This document shows positions 52,022 to 61,234 of a stretch of DNA of 64,000 bases, piece after piece (the stretch's first letter is position 1; each line of letters opens with the position of its first letter). The translations under genes and the position numbers were made by a program. Under the pieces are notes generated by a model. It made no database searches. It was given only the letters and a program-made list of their open reading frames with translations, and was not told the origin of the DNA. Source of the stretch: Nocardia brevicatena NBRC 12119. GTDB taxonomy: Bacteria > Actinomycetota > Actinomycetes > Mycobacteriales > Mycobacteriaceae. The stretch is from positions 62,001 through 126,000 of the forward strand of contig NZ_BAFU01000073.1 in the NCBI RefSeq assembly GCF_000308495.1, read 5' to 3'.

Positions 52022-53584
52022 ATGGTGGCATCAGCTGACATCACAACCGCCGACGGCGTCGTGCGGGGCCGCCGCGGACGACGTATCCAACGGTGGCGGG
52101 CCATTCCCTACGCGACGCCGCCGGTTGGTGACCTGCGTTTTCGCGCCCCGCAACCGGTGCGCCCGTGGACCGGCGTGCGTGATGCGACCGAATTCCAGTC
52201 CGCCGCCATCCAGCCTCGTTTCGGAGGACGGATAAGCCCCCGGCAGACCCAGCAGATGAGTGAGGACGCGCTGACACTGAATATCGTCGCGCCCGCGTCC
52301 TCGTCCTCGGCACCTCGTCCGGTGATGGTGTTCGTCCACGGCGGCGGGTACATTTTCGGCACCTCCGCGCTGACCTTGTACTCCGGGGCGCGGCTGGCGC
52401 TGCGCGGCGATGTGATCGTGGTATCGCTGAACTATCGGCTGGGCGTCTTCGGATATGTGGATTTCGGTGAATTCGGCACCGATGCGCGTCCCTTCGATTC
52501 GAATCTGGGCCTGCGCGACCAGATCGCCGCACTGCGATGGGTGCGGCGGAACATCGCCGCCTTCGGCGGTGACCCGAACAATGTGACGATCTTCGGCGAA
52601 TCGGCGGGCGCGCACGCGGTGCTGAGCCTGCTGGCCGCCCCGGACGCCGCGGGCCTGTTCCACCGCGCGATCGCGCAGAGCGCGCCCGCGGACTGGGGTG
52701 TCACCCTGGAAGAGGCCCAGATGTTCGCGCGGCTCTGCGTGAATTTCCTGTCCTCCTCGGAGAACGCGCACAAGGCGCTCACCGAAAGCGATCCGCACGA
52801 CATCCGCCGCGCCTACCAGCGGGCCCTGCGCAAGTCGGCCCAGGACCATCCGGGTTTCTTCCCCACCGCACCCGTGGTCGACGGTGACCTGCTGCCGCAG
52901 CTGCCGTTCGACGCCATTATCGACGGGAACGCGCATCGGGTGCCGCTGATCATCGGCACCTGCCGCAACGAAGGCGCTCTGTTCGCGCGCTTCGCCGACG
53001 CGCTGCCCACCGACCCCGAGCGGCTGCGCGCCGTCCTCGCCGCGTCCGGGGAGGAGGCGACCCGCCGAGTGCTGGACACCTATTTCGGCTTCCCGCGTGA
53101 GGACGTGGCGGTCCAGGCCGGCGGCGATTACACCTTCTGGCGGCCTTCGGTCGAGGTCATGGCCGGACACAGCCGCCATGCGCCTACCTACGCCTACCGT
53201 TACGATTTCGCGCCCCGCTCGCTGCGGCTGGCCGGGCTGGGGGCGACGCACGCCACCGATCTCATCCCGGTCTTCGGCGGTGGCGACACATCGTGGGGCC
53301 GGGCGCTCACCGCCGCGGGCGGTCGCCGCGGTATGCGTTCGGTAACCTACCAGTTCCAGGAGAACTGGCTGGAATTCGCCCGAACCGGGGCACCGCTGTC
53401 GTCCTGGCCGGCCTACACCGAGGACCGGCGCAGCACCCTGATCATCGACGACCCCGGGCGGGTGGATGACGACCCGCACCGCGCCCGGCGGTTGGCGTGG
53501 GAAGGAATCCGAGCGGCGTCGCCGGCACATCGAGCAGGCGGTGAGCGCGACGAGCCGGGATCCGAGGCCACCGAGGCGGTGTGA
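52022..53584 (+). CDS. Type B carboxylesterase
   Basis: A serine alpha/beta hydrolase of 520 residues. It has FRAPQPVRPWTGVRDATEF, the oxyanion stretch VMVFVHGGGYIFGTSALTLYSG, the nucleophile elbow FGESAGAHAVLSLLAAPDAAGLF, and a late His in GLGATHATDLIPVFGGG. Members hydrolyse carboxylic esters with broad specificity. No signal peptide is visible, so it is likely cytoplasmic. It follows the flavoprotein gene by 14 bp and may be in the same transcript. Confidence 0.92.
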   Translation: MVASADITTADGVVRGRRGRRIQRWRAIPYATPPVGDLRFRAPQPVRPWTGVRDATEFQSAAIQPRFGGRISPRQTQQMSEDALTLNIVAPASSSSAPRPVMVFVHGGGYIFGTSALTLYSGARLALRGDVIVVSLNYRLGVFGYVDFGEFGTDARPFDSNLGLRDQIAALRWVRRNIAAFGGDPNNVTIFGESAGAHAVLSLLAAPDAAGLFHRAIAQSAPADWGVTLEEAQMFARLCVNFLSSSENAHKALTESDPHDIRRAYQRALRKSAQDHPGFFPTAPVVDGDLLPQLPFDAIIDGNAHRVPLIIGTCRNEGALFARFADALPTDPERLRAVLAASGEEATRRVLDTYFGFPREDVAVQAGGDYTFWRPSVEVMAGHSRHAPTYAYRYDFAPRSLRLAGLGATHATDLIPVFGGGDTSWGRALTAAGGRRGMRSVTYQFQENWLEFARTGAPLSSWPAYTEDRRSTLIIDDPGRVDDDPHRARRLAWEGIRAASPAHRAGGERDEPGSEATEAV

Positions 53585-53590
53585 GGGCGG

Positions 53591-54457
53591 CTATTTGAGC
53601 AGCCGGGACATCCGCCGGTCGGCCAGGACCTTGCCACCGGTCTGGCAGGTGGGGCAGTACTGGAAGGAGCGCTCGCTGTAGGCGACCTCCCGGACGCCGT
53701 CGCCGCAGACCGGGCAGGGCATACCGGTGCGGGCGTGCACCCGCAGACCGGAACGTTTCTCGCCCTTGAGCCGGGCCGCGTCCTGGCCGACCGACCGGTC
53801 CACCGCGTCGAGCAGCACCGTGCGCATCGTGGCGTACAGCTCCGAAACCTTGTCCGGTGCCAGGGATTTGGCGGTGGCGAACGGGGAAATCCGCGCGGTG
53901 TGCAAGATCTCGTCGGAGTAGGCGTTGCCGATTCCGGCCAGGAGCGCCTGGTCGACCAGGGCGGTTTTGATCCTCTGGGTGGTGCCGGCGAGGATTTCGG
54001 CGAACCGGTCCTCGCCCACCGCGAGCGCGTCCGGGCCGAGTCGGGCGATACCCGGAACCTGGTCGGGATCGTGCACCACGTAGACCGCGAGCCGTTTCTT
54101 GGTGCCCGCCTCGGTGAGGTCGAAGGCCGGGGTGTCGCCCTCGGGGGTGAAGAAATGCACGCGCAACGCCAACGGCCCCTTGCCCGGCTTCGGCGGCGCC
54201 TGACTCGGGCTGTCCGTCCAGCGCAGCCACCCGGCCCGGGACAGGTGGGTTATCAACCAGAGCCCGCCGCAGTCCATACCCAGGAACTTGCCCCACCGTC
54301 CGGCGCCGGTCACGTCCCGCCCGGACAGCGCCGTCACCGGCGGGTCGAAGGTCTTGACCACACTCAATGCCGCCACGTCGACGCGTCCCACCACGGCACC
54401 GACCGCGTGTTCCCGCAGGAACTGCGCCAGCGCCTCCACCTCCGGCAGTTCGGGCAC
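53591..54457 (-). CDS. Fpg/Nei-family DNA glycosylase
   Basis: A 288-residue bifunctional glycosylase/AP lyase for oxidised bases. The catalytic N-terminus is PELPEVEAL after Met removal (Pro 2 nucleophile, Glu 3); the helix-two-turns-helix segment includes QALLAGIGNAYSDEILHTARISPF, and the C-terminus has a zinc finger, CPVCGDGVREVAYSERSFQYCPTCQTGG, ending KVLADRRMSRLLK. Whether it prefers oxidised purines (Fpg) or pyrimidines (Nei) cannot be told. Convergent with the carboxylesterase gene, with only 6 bp between them. Confidence 0.92.
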   Translation of the reverse strand: MPELPEVEALAQFLREHAVGAVVGRVDVAALSVVKTFDPPVTALSGRDVTGAGRWGKFLGMDCGGLWLITHLSRAGWLRWTDSPSQAPPKPGKGPLALRVHFFTPEGDTPAFDLTEAGTKKRLAVYVVHDPDQVPGIARLGPDALAVGEDRFAEILAGTTQRIKTALVDQALLAGIGNAYSDEILHTARISPFATAKSLAPDKVSELYATMRTVLLDAVDRSVGQDAARLKGEKRSGLRVHARTGMPCPVCGDGVREVAYSERSFQYCPTCQTGGKVLADRRMSRLLK

Positions 54458-54542
54458 GGGCCCAGGCTACCCGCGGCCACCGACATCGTCGGACCGTTCA
54501 CGTACCCGATCGGCGCTGTCCGGGTACCGACCACGTGGACAT

Positions 54543-55243
54543 TCATCCCGCCTCGGCCAGACAACTCGCGGCCGTGCGCACCGCGGTCGGCAATTCGCGC
54601 TCCGGAAAAGCCGCGTATCCGAGCGCCACGCCGAAGACACGCTCTGCTCCGATGTGGTACGCCGCCAGACCGGCCACGGCGACGCCACGCTCGCGAGCCG
54701 CTGTCACCGCGGCGTGCTCGGCCCGCGCGGTCGGCAACGGCACCACCAGATGCGAACCAGCGTCGTCACCCCTGATCTCCAGCCCTCGCCGGCGCAGCTC
54801 GGCCACGGCGCACGCGCGGCGCGGTGGCATCACGCGACGCAACCGACGCAGGTGGCAGGCCAGGTCGCCGTGCGCGGCCACTTCGGCCGGCAGCAACTGG
54901 CCCGCCGGTCCCGGACCGCTTCCGGTGGTTTCGCGATGGGCCAGTACGGCCTCGGTGATCTCGGGCGCGGCGACCAGCCGGCGACGCCGAGTGTCGGGGA
55001 GAGGATTTTGCTGGTGGTGCCGAGGTGGACGACCACATCCGGCGCCATCGCCGCCAACAGTGGTAGCGGGGCGGCGTCGTAGCGCAATTCACCGTCGTAG
55101 TCGTCCTCGATGACCAGCACGCCGCGGGCGCGCGCATAGTCGACCAAGCGCACCCGACGCCGTGCCGTCAGCCGCCCACCCAACGGAAACTGGTGCGCCG
55201 GCGTGCAGTACACGGCCGCGATACCGGTGGTCGGGGGTGGGGG
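54543..55243 (-). pseudogene. Broken MocR/PdxR-type regulator remnant
   Basis: Only the aminotransferase-like C-terminal part of a MocR/PdxR regulator remains: VYCTPAHQFPLGGRLTARRRVRLVDYARARGVLVIEDDYDGELRYD and the PLP-Lys region GTTSKILSPTLGVAGW, followed in another frame by LVAAPEITEAVLAHRETTGSGPGPAGQLLPAEVAAHGDLACHLRRLRRVM to a proper C-terminus. The frame breaks at 54972-54979, where GGCTGGTC stands for an expected GGCTGGCTGGTC, the loss of one CTGG repeat. Upstream, an in-frame stop at 55244-55246 and the absence of the winged-helix domain show N-terminal loss. Not functional. Confidence 0.85.
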
Positions 55244-55330
55244 TCACCGATCCCCACCCCGGGCCTTGTTCCCGGGATAGCGGTGCCGCCTTCGGTGTCC
55301 GAACGGGTGTAATCCGCCATAGCGCCCGGA

Positions 55331-55960
55331 TCACGGGAAATGGCTTCCCACGGTCAGGCCGATGGGGACGCGGATGACGAGCGTCACCGCCAGGCCGAGG
55401 CCGAACATCCACTCGTTGCCTCGATCATCCTCACGGATCTCCTCGATCAGGTCGGATTCCACCCGCCCCTGGGGGTCGTACGTCACGTGGGCGCGTTCCC
55501 CCACGTCGGCGACTTTCTCGGTGCGGGTCATCGCGGCAGGCCCGTCGGTGGCATCGCAGTTCAGGGCGTGGTCGTAGTAGGTGGTCGTGGTGGTGTGCGT
55601 AAAGCCTTCCGAGTCGGTGTGCGTACTCGTCTCCCTACGGACGTCGATCTCGGTCACCGTGCATATCGTCGCCTCACCGCGCGATCTGAGCGCTGCCTCC
55701 TCCACCATTCCGGCGGCACCGATACAGGCCAACAACAGGGGGATTCCGCTGAAGAACGCCACAACGTTGTCGTAGGAAACGCCGGAGAAGAATGCCCCGA
55801 CACAGGCGGCGAGGACGATCACACCGCCGATCAGCGTGCCCGCCCGCCCGCCCGGACCATAGGCCGCCAAGAGGCTTCCCCCGGCCGCCACTCCCACCGC
55901 GAGCAACGGAATTCCCACTGCCCGAGCGAGTTCGAAGTCTCGGTCATACCGCCTGCTCAT
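55331..55960 (-). CDS. Membrane protein of unknown function
   Basis: A 209-residue protein with three N-terminal hydrophobic segments (about residues 14-32, 40-57, 65-83), a polar beta-rich segment with repeated Thr/Glu (ATICTVTEIDVRRETSTHTDSEGFTHTTTTTYYDHALNCDATDGP), and a fourth hydrophobic segment near the C-terminus. The middle part resembles DUF3592-like extracytoplasmic domains. The family assignment is tentative. No close neighbours on the same strand. Confidence 0.6.
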   Translation of the reverse strand: MSRRYDRDFELARAVGIPLLAVGVAAGGSLLAAYGPGGRAGTLIGGVIVLAACVGAFFSGVSYDNVVAFFSGIPLLLACIGAAGMVEEAALRSRGEATICTVTEIDVRRETSTHTDSEGFTHTTTTTYYDHALNCDATDGPAAMTRTEKVADVGERAHVTYDPQGRVESDLIEEIREDDRGNEWMFGLGLAVTLVIRVPIGLTVGSHFP

Positions 55961-56112
55961 GTACGCACCCCCGCTGTCGCTCCGATGTTCAGGGTAAGCG
56001 GGGAGTGGGCCGACCGTGGCGAATCGGCCTTCGGTGTCGCCGATACGAACAATTCGCGGATTTTCAGGGCGTACCGCGCATTACGGCACCTGGCCGTCCG
56101 CGACCACCGACA

Positions 56113-56661
56113 TCATCGGGACCGTTCGTCCGGTCGGCGGGTGTCGATATTGTCCAGGCGCCGCCCGATACCGGTGGTCATCACCGACAGCAGCGTGCCG
56201 ATCACCACGAGGTCGAAGATGATCTGCACGATGCCGGCGATCCGTGCGACCTGCCCGACCGCGTGAACATCGCCGAACCCCACGGTCCCCAAGGTGGCGA
56301 CGGTGTAATAGAGCGCGTCGGTACGGGTCGAAAGGCCGTCGAACTGCTCCGGCTCCCGTAGTTCGAGCACGTAATAGAAGAGCGAGAAGAACACGACCAC
56401 CAACGTGAGCAGGAGCAGCAGACCGTCGACCCGCTGCGCGGTATCGCGGGTCGCCGCCAGATACCACACGAGCCGCCGGTAGATCAGCCACGCCAACCCG
56501 ACCAGCCCGACGAGAAACGCCACTGTGGACACGATCCGCCCAGGCCAATTGTCGTGAAAATCGAAGTCCAAAGGGACGCAGTAGTAGGACAGCAGCGCAC
56601 AGGCCACCGTGATCGCATTACGCCACAGGTGCGCGCCACCACCGACACGTCGAGAGGACAT
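56113..56661 (-). CDS. Small potassium-channel-type protein
   Basis: A 182-residue membrane protein with about four hydrophobic segments and a pore loop ALYYTVATLGTVGFGDVHAVGQVARIAG. TVGFGD is the potassium selectivity filter, here in a Kch/ion-transport-like frame. The C-terminus is short and polar with no ligand-binding domain. It would form a tetrameric K+ channel in the cytoplasmic membrane. A 23-bp-period repeat array lies 270-360 bp upstream of its start. Confidence 0.82.
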   Translation of the reverse strand: MSSRRVGGGAHLWRNAITVACALLSYYCVPLDFDFHDNWPGRIVSTVAFLVGLVGLAWLIYRRLVWYLAATRDTAQRVDGLLLLLTLVVVFFSLFYYVLELREPEQFDGLSTRTDALYYTVATLGTVGFGDVHAVGQVARIAGIVQIIFDLVVIGTLLSVMTTGIGRRLDNIDTRRPDERSR

Positions 56662-57172
56662 GCGGTCATGATCGGCCCGCGGGGTCTCGGTCCATCGCCG
56701 GACGCGCCGACGAATTCGTCATGTTTCCCGCGGCTTTCCGGACGTCGGGATTGTCCGGATCGCCATATCGAGTCGCATCGGGGCGCCGACACCCGGCCAC
56801 TATTGCGCGGGACATCACGCACCTGGGACAGCGAATCGGCTTCTTCTCCGGTCGGAACCATACCGCCTATGCCACCCGGGGGTCTCCCGCGCACGGCGTA
56901 CGGCAATCCCGCGCGTCGGACCGCACAGGCCGGCAGATCCACGGCGCCTATTCCGGCAGATCCGCGAGAGAAATCTCGGCAGATTCACGGAACAACTCTC
57001 GGCGGATCCACAACACTCCCTGCCGATCAGCGCACTGTGGACCACGGCGGCCGACTGATGTCCCTTCCGGGTAACTCTGTCGGGTCTCCGGCTCGACCGG
57101 CGACCGCCGCGCGGGCGAAGTGGTCGCGACCGATCACGTCTCGTCTCCCTGTGTGGACGGCCGGACCTCGCC
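56662..57172. other. Intergenic region with a repeat array, no gene
   Basis: 510 nt between the channel gene and the erythromycin-esterase-like gene, both on the minus strand. Open frames here are Arg/Pro/Ser-rich in every frame and I reject them. The only structure seen is the four-unit repeat at 56931-57022, described separately. Confidence 0.5.
56931..57022. repeat. Four imperfect tandem repeats with exact 23-bp period
   Basis: The core CGGCAGATCC (variants CGGCAGATTC, CGGCGGATCC) starts at 56931, 56954, 56977 and 57000, exactly 23 bp apart each time; units 1, 2 and 3 share a further CRCG after the core. The rest of each unit diverges. The constant period with a conserved core suggests repeated binding sites about two helical turns apart, or an old minisatellite. 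Confidence 0.7.
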
Positions 57173-58321
57173 CTACGCGGGCCCGAGGGCCGATCCGTCG
57201 GCGATGTGCAGGATCGCGTCGGCGGCATCGATGGTCGCCCGGTCCAGCGGGAAGTAGCCCTGCCGCGGGGTGACATCCGAGCGCATACGGGCAGTGGTGA
57301 CCGTGGTGGGGGCGGTCAGACCCCACGTGGCGATACGGCTCTGCAGGCAGCCTTCGTAGCTCCCCGGTTCGGGGTCCCGGAGCCCGAGAGCTTCGCTGCG
57401 GCCCAGGCTGCCGATGATGACGGTGTACCGCTCGTCCACCAGGGACCCTACGATGGCGCCGGCACCGAACCAGGTGAGGTCCATATCCCACAGATGCCAG
57501 TGGCTCGGATTTCGCTGCACGTGGCGGTTGTGCGCGAAAACCAGCGTCGCGCCTCGGCGCGCCTCGGCGTCTCGGATATCGAGGAGGTTTCGGGCCATGG
57601 TCGCGTCCCGGGTGGCGAGTTGGCGCGACATCCGCGCGCTCTGTTCGATGCGCAGTGCCGACCGGTTGTGGTAGCGCAGCAAACCGATCCCCGCGGCGAG
57701 ATATGTTTCGGCCCTGCGCCACTCGCCGTGCGAGGTCGCCGCGATCAGTTCCGGTGCGCGTGCGTAGAGTGCGGTGAGCATGTCGTCGGCGATCGATCGC
57801 AGCCGCTGCGCCTCGACCGTGGCGCCGATCGATACGGTCGGGTCCATCACCGCCTCCGGGCGACTCCACCGTTCGTCGTCGCCGGCGAGGCTCGCGAGGT
57901 CGAGGTCGAGTTCCAGGTAGTCGCGGGCATATTCGAGATAGCGTCGCGGACTGGGCGCGGTGGTCATCTCGATCGGAGCGTCGAAACCATGGAAGGCCAG
58001 GCGTTCGACCGGCGGACGGTCGCGGTTGTATTCGCGCATCCAGGAGATCAGGTGCCGGTTGGTGTCCAGATCGCCGAAGCCCGGCTTGAAACCTTCGCGC
58101 ATCACCGCGTCGAGGGTTCCCGCCCCTTCCTGAACGAAGTCGTTCACGGTGAGCGCGGCCACGCGGTCGGTCTCGAGGGCGATCGACCGAAAGCCGTGGT
58201 CGACCAGTCGAGCGAACAGTTCGTTGCGAACCCATCCGAAGGCCGGTTCCCCGTGTGTCGGTTCGCCGAGGGCCAAAAGGTCACATGGTGTGGGGAGGAG
58301 GTCTCGAATGTCCTGACTCAT
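57173..58321 (-). CDS. Erythromycin esterase-like protein
   Basis: A 382-residue member of the EreA/EreB fold. GEPTHGEPAFG near the N-terminus (residues about 18-28) holds the catalytic Glu and His, FARLVDHGFRSIALETDRVAA follows, and GATLVFAHNRHVQRNP carries a second conserved His. Many family members are not macrolide esterases, so antibiotic resistance is only a possibility. ATG 58321 begins MSQDIRDLLPTPCDLLALGE. It is divergent from a TioE-like MerR gene 80 bp away, which probably controls it. Confidence 0.82.
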   Translation of the reverse strand: MSQDIRDLLPTPCDLLALGEPTHGEPAFGWVRNELFARLVDHGFRSIALETDRVAALTVNDFVQEGAGTLDAVMREGFKPGFGDLDTNRHLISWMREYNRDRPPVERLAFHGFDAPIEMTTAPSPRRYLEYARDYLELDLDLASLAGDDERWSRPEAVMDPTVSIGATVEAQRLRSIADDMLTALYARAPELIAATSHGEWRRAETYLAAGIGLLRYHNRSALRIEQSARMSRQLATRDATMARNLLDIRDAEARRGATLVFAHNRHVQRNPSHWHLWDMDLTWFGAGAIVGSLVDERYTVIIGSLGRSEALGLRDPEPGSYEGCLQSRIATWGLTAPTTVTTARMRSDVTPRQGYFPLDRATIDAADAILHIADGSALGPA

Positions 58322-58411
58322 GCGTCTTGATCGTATCGTTGAAAGATATGTTGAGACTTGTTTGGAAGTTCTCCCTCTATTGTCCGATAAAGCCTCAAAA
58401 AGGTGGTTATC

Positions 58412-59128
58412 TTGCGTCCCTCGGACCTCGGCCGTGAGCACGGCATCTCGACCCAGGCGGTTCGCAACTACGAACGGGACGGCTTCATCCCGCCCGCGGA
58501 GCGCACCCGTAGCGGTTACCGCGTCTACACCGAGGTGCACGCGGCGGCGCTGCGTGCCTTTCTCGCGCTCATACCGGCTCACGGCCACTCGGCGGCCGGA
58601 CGGATCATGCACGCGCTCAACACCGGTGAACTCGACGGCGCATTGCGAATCATCGACTGCGGCCATCACCAGTTGCTGCGCGACCGTGACACCCTCGACG
58701 CGGTACGGAAAGCGATAGCACACCTGACGGCGGAGACGGACGCCGCTCCGAACCGACCGGTGGACCCCGGGACCCGAACCATCGGCGAACTCGCGTACCG
58801 GCTGCGTGTCACCCCCGCGACCCTTCGCAAGTGGGAGGACGCGGGCATCCTCGCGCCCGCGCGTGAGCCCATCACCGGATACCGCATCTACCGCGCAAAC
58901 GATATCCGCGATGCCGAGCTCACCCATCTACTCAGACGGGGCGGTTATCCCCTGGCCCATATCGCCACCGTGGTCCACCAGATCCGTGAAGCCGGTGGCA
59001 CCACCGCGTTGGCCGGCGCGTTGGCCGGTTGGCAACGAAAGCTGACCGAGCGGGGACTTGCCATGCTCACAGCCTCCGCCCGGCTCGACCGCTACCTGGG
59101 TGTTCTCGACCAGGCCGGGCCGGAGTAG
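58412..59128 (+). CDS. TioE-like MerR-family regulator
   Basis: A transcription regulator of about 238 residues with two MerR-type helix-turn-helix units: LRPSDLGREHGISTQAVRNYERDGFIPPAERTRSGYRVYT at the N-terminus and TIGELAYRLRVTPATLRKWEDAGILAPAREPITGYRIYRANDIRDAEL in the second half, an arrangement seen in TioE-type regulators of the thiocoraline cluster. TTG 58412 has AAGGTGG at the right distance; GTG 58403 is an alternative start. The 80-bp AT-rich gap to the divergent Ere-like gene is the likely operator. Confidence 0.82.
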   Translation: MRPSDLGREHGISTQAVRNYERDGFIPPAERTRSGYRVYTEVHAAALRAFLALIPAHGHSAAGRIMHALNTGELDGALRIIDCGHHQLLRDRDTLDAVRKAIAHLTAETDAAPNRPVDPGTRTIGELAYRLRVTPATLRKWEDAGILAPAREPITGYRIYRANDIRDAELTHLLRRGGYPLAHIATVVHQIREAGGTTALAGALAGWQRKLTERGLAMLTASARLDRYLGVLDQAGPE

Positions 59129-59408
59129 ACCACGCCCCATCCGGGTTCGGGGCTCACGGGCAGCGTCCACGACGAGACGGCGGAATCGCGGTGCCCGAGC
59201 AGCCGACCGAAACGGAGAAGCCGCGTGACCGGTATACGAGCCGAGCCGGGCGGCCGGCCCGGCTCGCTTGCGCGGTCGTCGACAACGCCGGTGCATCGTG
59301 CTGCCGGCGGTCCGCTGCTCGGAACCGTCTATGAGCGCATACGTGCGGCGGTGTCCGGCAGTCGGTATGCGGGCAGACTCCGTTCCCAACGAGCCGCCGA
59401 TACGTGTC

Positions 59409-60614
59409 TCAGGCTGCCCGTTCGGCGATGGCCGGCACCTTGTTGCGTTCGGCCTGGAGCAGCTGCCGGCGCTTGGCGCCTCCCGAGACTCGGTGCAAGC
59501 CGTACGAGCCGGGCTTACGTGCCTCATCGGCCAAGTGCCCGAGGATGCCTTTACACACGAACTCCTTGAGCTTCGCTCCAGGGCGACCGTCGATGTGGAA
59601 CCACAGCGCGACATCGTTCCTGTGCGCGAACTGGAAGATGCCGGCGTGTCGGCCCAGGCTGATGCACTGGCCGGCGAACACCTCGTTGAGGGTCGAGGGT
59701 TGCTCGCCCGCGATCCGGGCCAGCACCGTGTCGGCGGCCCGCGCGCCCAGCGGCATCGCGGCCTGGCAGCTCATCCGCAGCGGCAGGTCCGACGGTGCCG
59801 CCGCATCCCCGGCCGCGACGATGCGCGCATCATCCACACTCGTCAGCGTCTCGTCGGTGAGCAGGCGGCCGACGGCGTCTGTGCTCAGTCCGCTACGGCG
59901 GGCAAGGTCCGGCACGCCGAAACCGGCGGTCCAGATGGTTACCTGGCCGGGCAGCGTGCGGCCGTCTCCGAGCTGCACCGTCTCGGGTGTCACCGCCGTC
60001 ACCGTCGTGCCGGGGCCGTCGAGCACCGTCACACCGAGCGCCGCCAGCCGCCCGGCCACCGACCGCCGACCCCGCGGGTGCAGATAGGGGCCGAGTACCC
60101 CGCCGCATACCAGGGTCACCCTGCGGCCTTGTTCGGCCAGTTCGGCGGCTGTCTCGATACCGGTCGGACCGGCTCCGACAACCGTCACCTCGGCCGTCGC
60201 GGGTGCGGCGTCGAGAACCGGCCGCAGCCGCTGGGCCGCCTCCAGTGTGGCGATCGGGTAGGCGAACTCGGCTGCTCCGGGCACGTCCGGATCGGCGCTG
60301 CCACTGCCGATCGCGTAGACCAGGTAGTCGTAGCCGACCGTGCCGCCGTTCGCCAACCGCACGCTGCGTTCGGAAGCGTCGATCCGTGTCGCGGTGTCGA
60401 CCACGAGCCGGACGCGGTCGGCCAGGACCTCCCGGTAGTCGACGACGGCCTCGTGGGTCCCGCCCACCAGTTGGTGCAGACGGATGCGTTCGACGAAGGT
60501 CGGGCGCGGGTTGATCAGGGTCACTGTCACATCGTCGCGCCGGGTGAGGCGGTTGGCCGCCATGACGCCGGCATATCCGCCGCCGAGCACGAGCACATCG
60601 GTGTTCTCGGTCAT
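59409..60614 (-). CDS. NDH-2-like FAD-dependent NAD(P)H oxidoreductase
   Basis: A 401-residue flavoprotein of the type II NADH dehydrogenase/AIF-like group. It has TDVLVLGGGYAGVMAANRL (FAD), EVTVVGAGPTGIETAAELAEQGRRVTLVCGG (NADH), TIWTAGFGVPDLARRSGL and IVAAGDAAAPSDLPLRMSCQAAMPLGARAADTVLARI. It lacks the long C-terminal membrane helices of respiratory NDH-2, so it may be soluble. ATG 60614 has GGAGACACC upstream; the open frame beyond it is not coding. Confidence 0.86.
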   Translation of the reverse strand: MTENTDVLVLGGGYAGVMAANRLTRRDDVTVTLINPRPTFVERIRLHQLVGGTHEAVVDYREVLADRVRLVVDTATRIDASERSVRLANGGTVGYDYLVYAIGSGSADPDVPGAAEFAYPIATLEAAQRLRPVLDAAPATAEVTVVGAGPTGIETAAELAEQGRRVTLVCGGVLGPYLHPRGRRSVAGRLAALGVTVLDGPGTTVTAVTPETVQLGDGRTLPGQVTIWTAGFGVPDLARRSGLSTDAVGRLLTDETLTSVDDARIVAAGDAAAPSDLPLRMSCQAAMPLGARAADTVLARIAGEQPSTLNEVFAGQCISLGRHAGIFQFAHRNDVALWFHIDGRPGAKLKEFVCKGILGHLADEARKPGSYGLHRVSGGAKRRQLLQAERNKVPAIAERAA

Positions 60615-60799
60615 GGTGTCTCCTTCGTTCCGAGGGTTCGACCACAAGACACCGCGGGCTCGATCGTTGTGACAGTACGTGAAGCAGATCACTCCATGGA
60701 CGTGTGCCCGACACGCGGCGCCGCGATCGGAGCCGCTGCGGAGGAGACGTCCGGTTTGGGGAGTCGAACACACCCCGGGGGCGGGTCAGCGGCCGCCGG

Positions 60800-61234
60800 T
60801 CACAGGTCGTCAGGCAGCAGCCGGAACGCAGGATGGCCGGTCAGTGGGCGTACCGCGCGAAAATCCCATCGGTCGAGGGTGAGTACTGTGTCCGTTTCGT
60901 ACCGCTCGGCCAACACCGCGTTCACGGCATCGGCGAGATCGAGACGCAACTCGGTATGCCGGTCCTGGACCGCGCGGGCCGCACGCAGAACAGCGCCCGG
61001 TGTCTCGGCTATCAGGACGCGCATGGAGCGCTCCTGCCGGAGCAGCCAGTCCCGCACGGCGTGCGCGGTCTTGCGATCGACATTGCGAGTGAGGATGTGC
61101 TCGATCTCTGCGAAGACGAGAGGCGAGATCACTGTCGCCGAGGCTTCGCGCAAAGCCCTGCGGGCACGCGCATGTTCCGGGTCATCGGTATTGAACGCTG
61201 CGACCAACCCGGAGGTATCGCCGATGACGATCAC
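60800..61234 (-). CDS. vapC: PIN-domain ribonuclease toxin VapC
   Basis: A 144-residue PIN-domain protein. Conserved acidic residues occur in IGDTSGLVAAFNTDDPEH, SPLVFAEIEHIL, DLADAVNAVLAERY and LTLDRWDFRAV. VapC toxins cut specific tRNA or rRNA sites when freed from the antitoxin. Its start overlaps the vapB stop by 4 bp. Confidence 0.92.
   Translation of the reverse strand: MIVIGDTSGLVAAFNTDDPEHARARRALREASATVISPLVFAEIEHILTRNVDRKTAHAVRDWLLRQERSMRVLIAETPGAVLRAARAVQDRHTELRLDLADAVNAVLAERYETDTVLTLDRWDFRAVRPLTGHPAFRLLPDDL

Noticed and set aside
59225-59569. 115-codon open frame before the NDH-2-like gene
   Set aside because: It runs into the NDH-2-like gene in antisense and has an Arg/Ala/Pro-rich shadow composition with no ribosome site.
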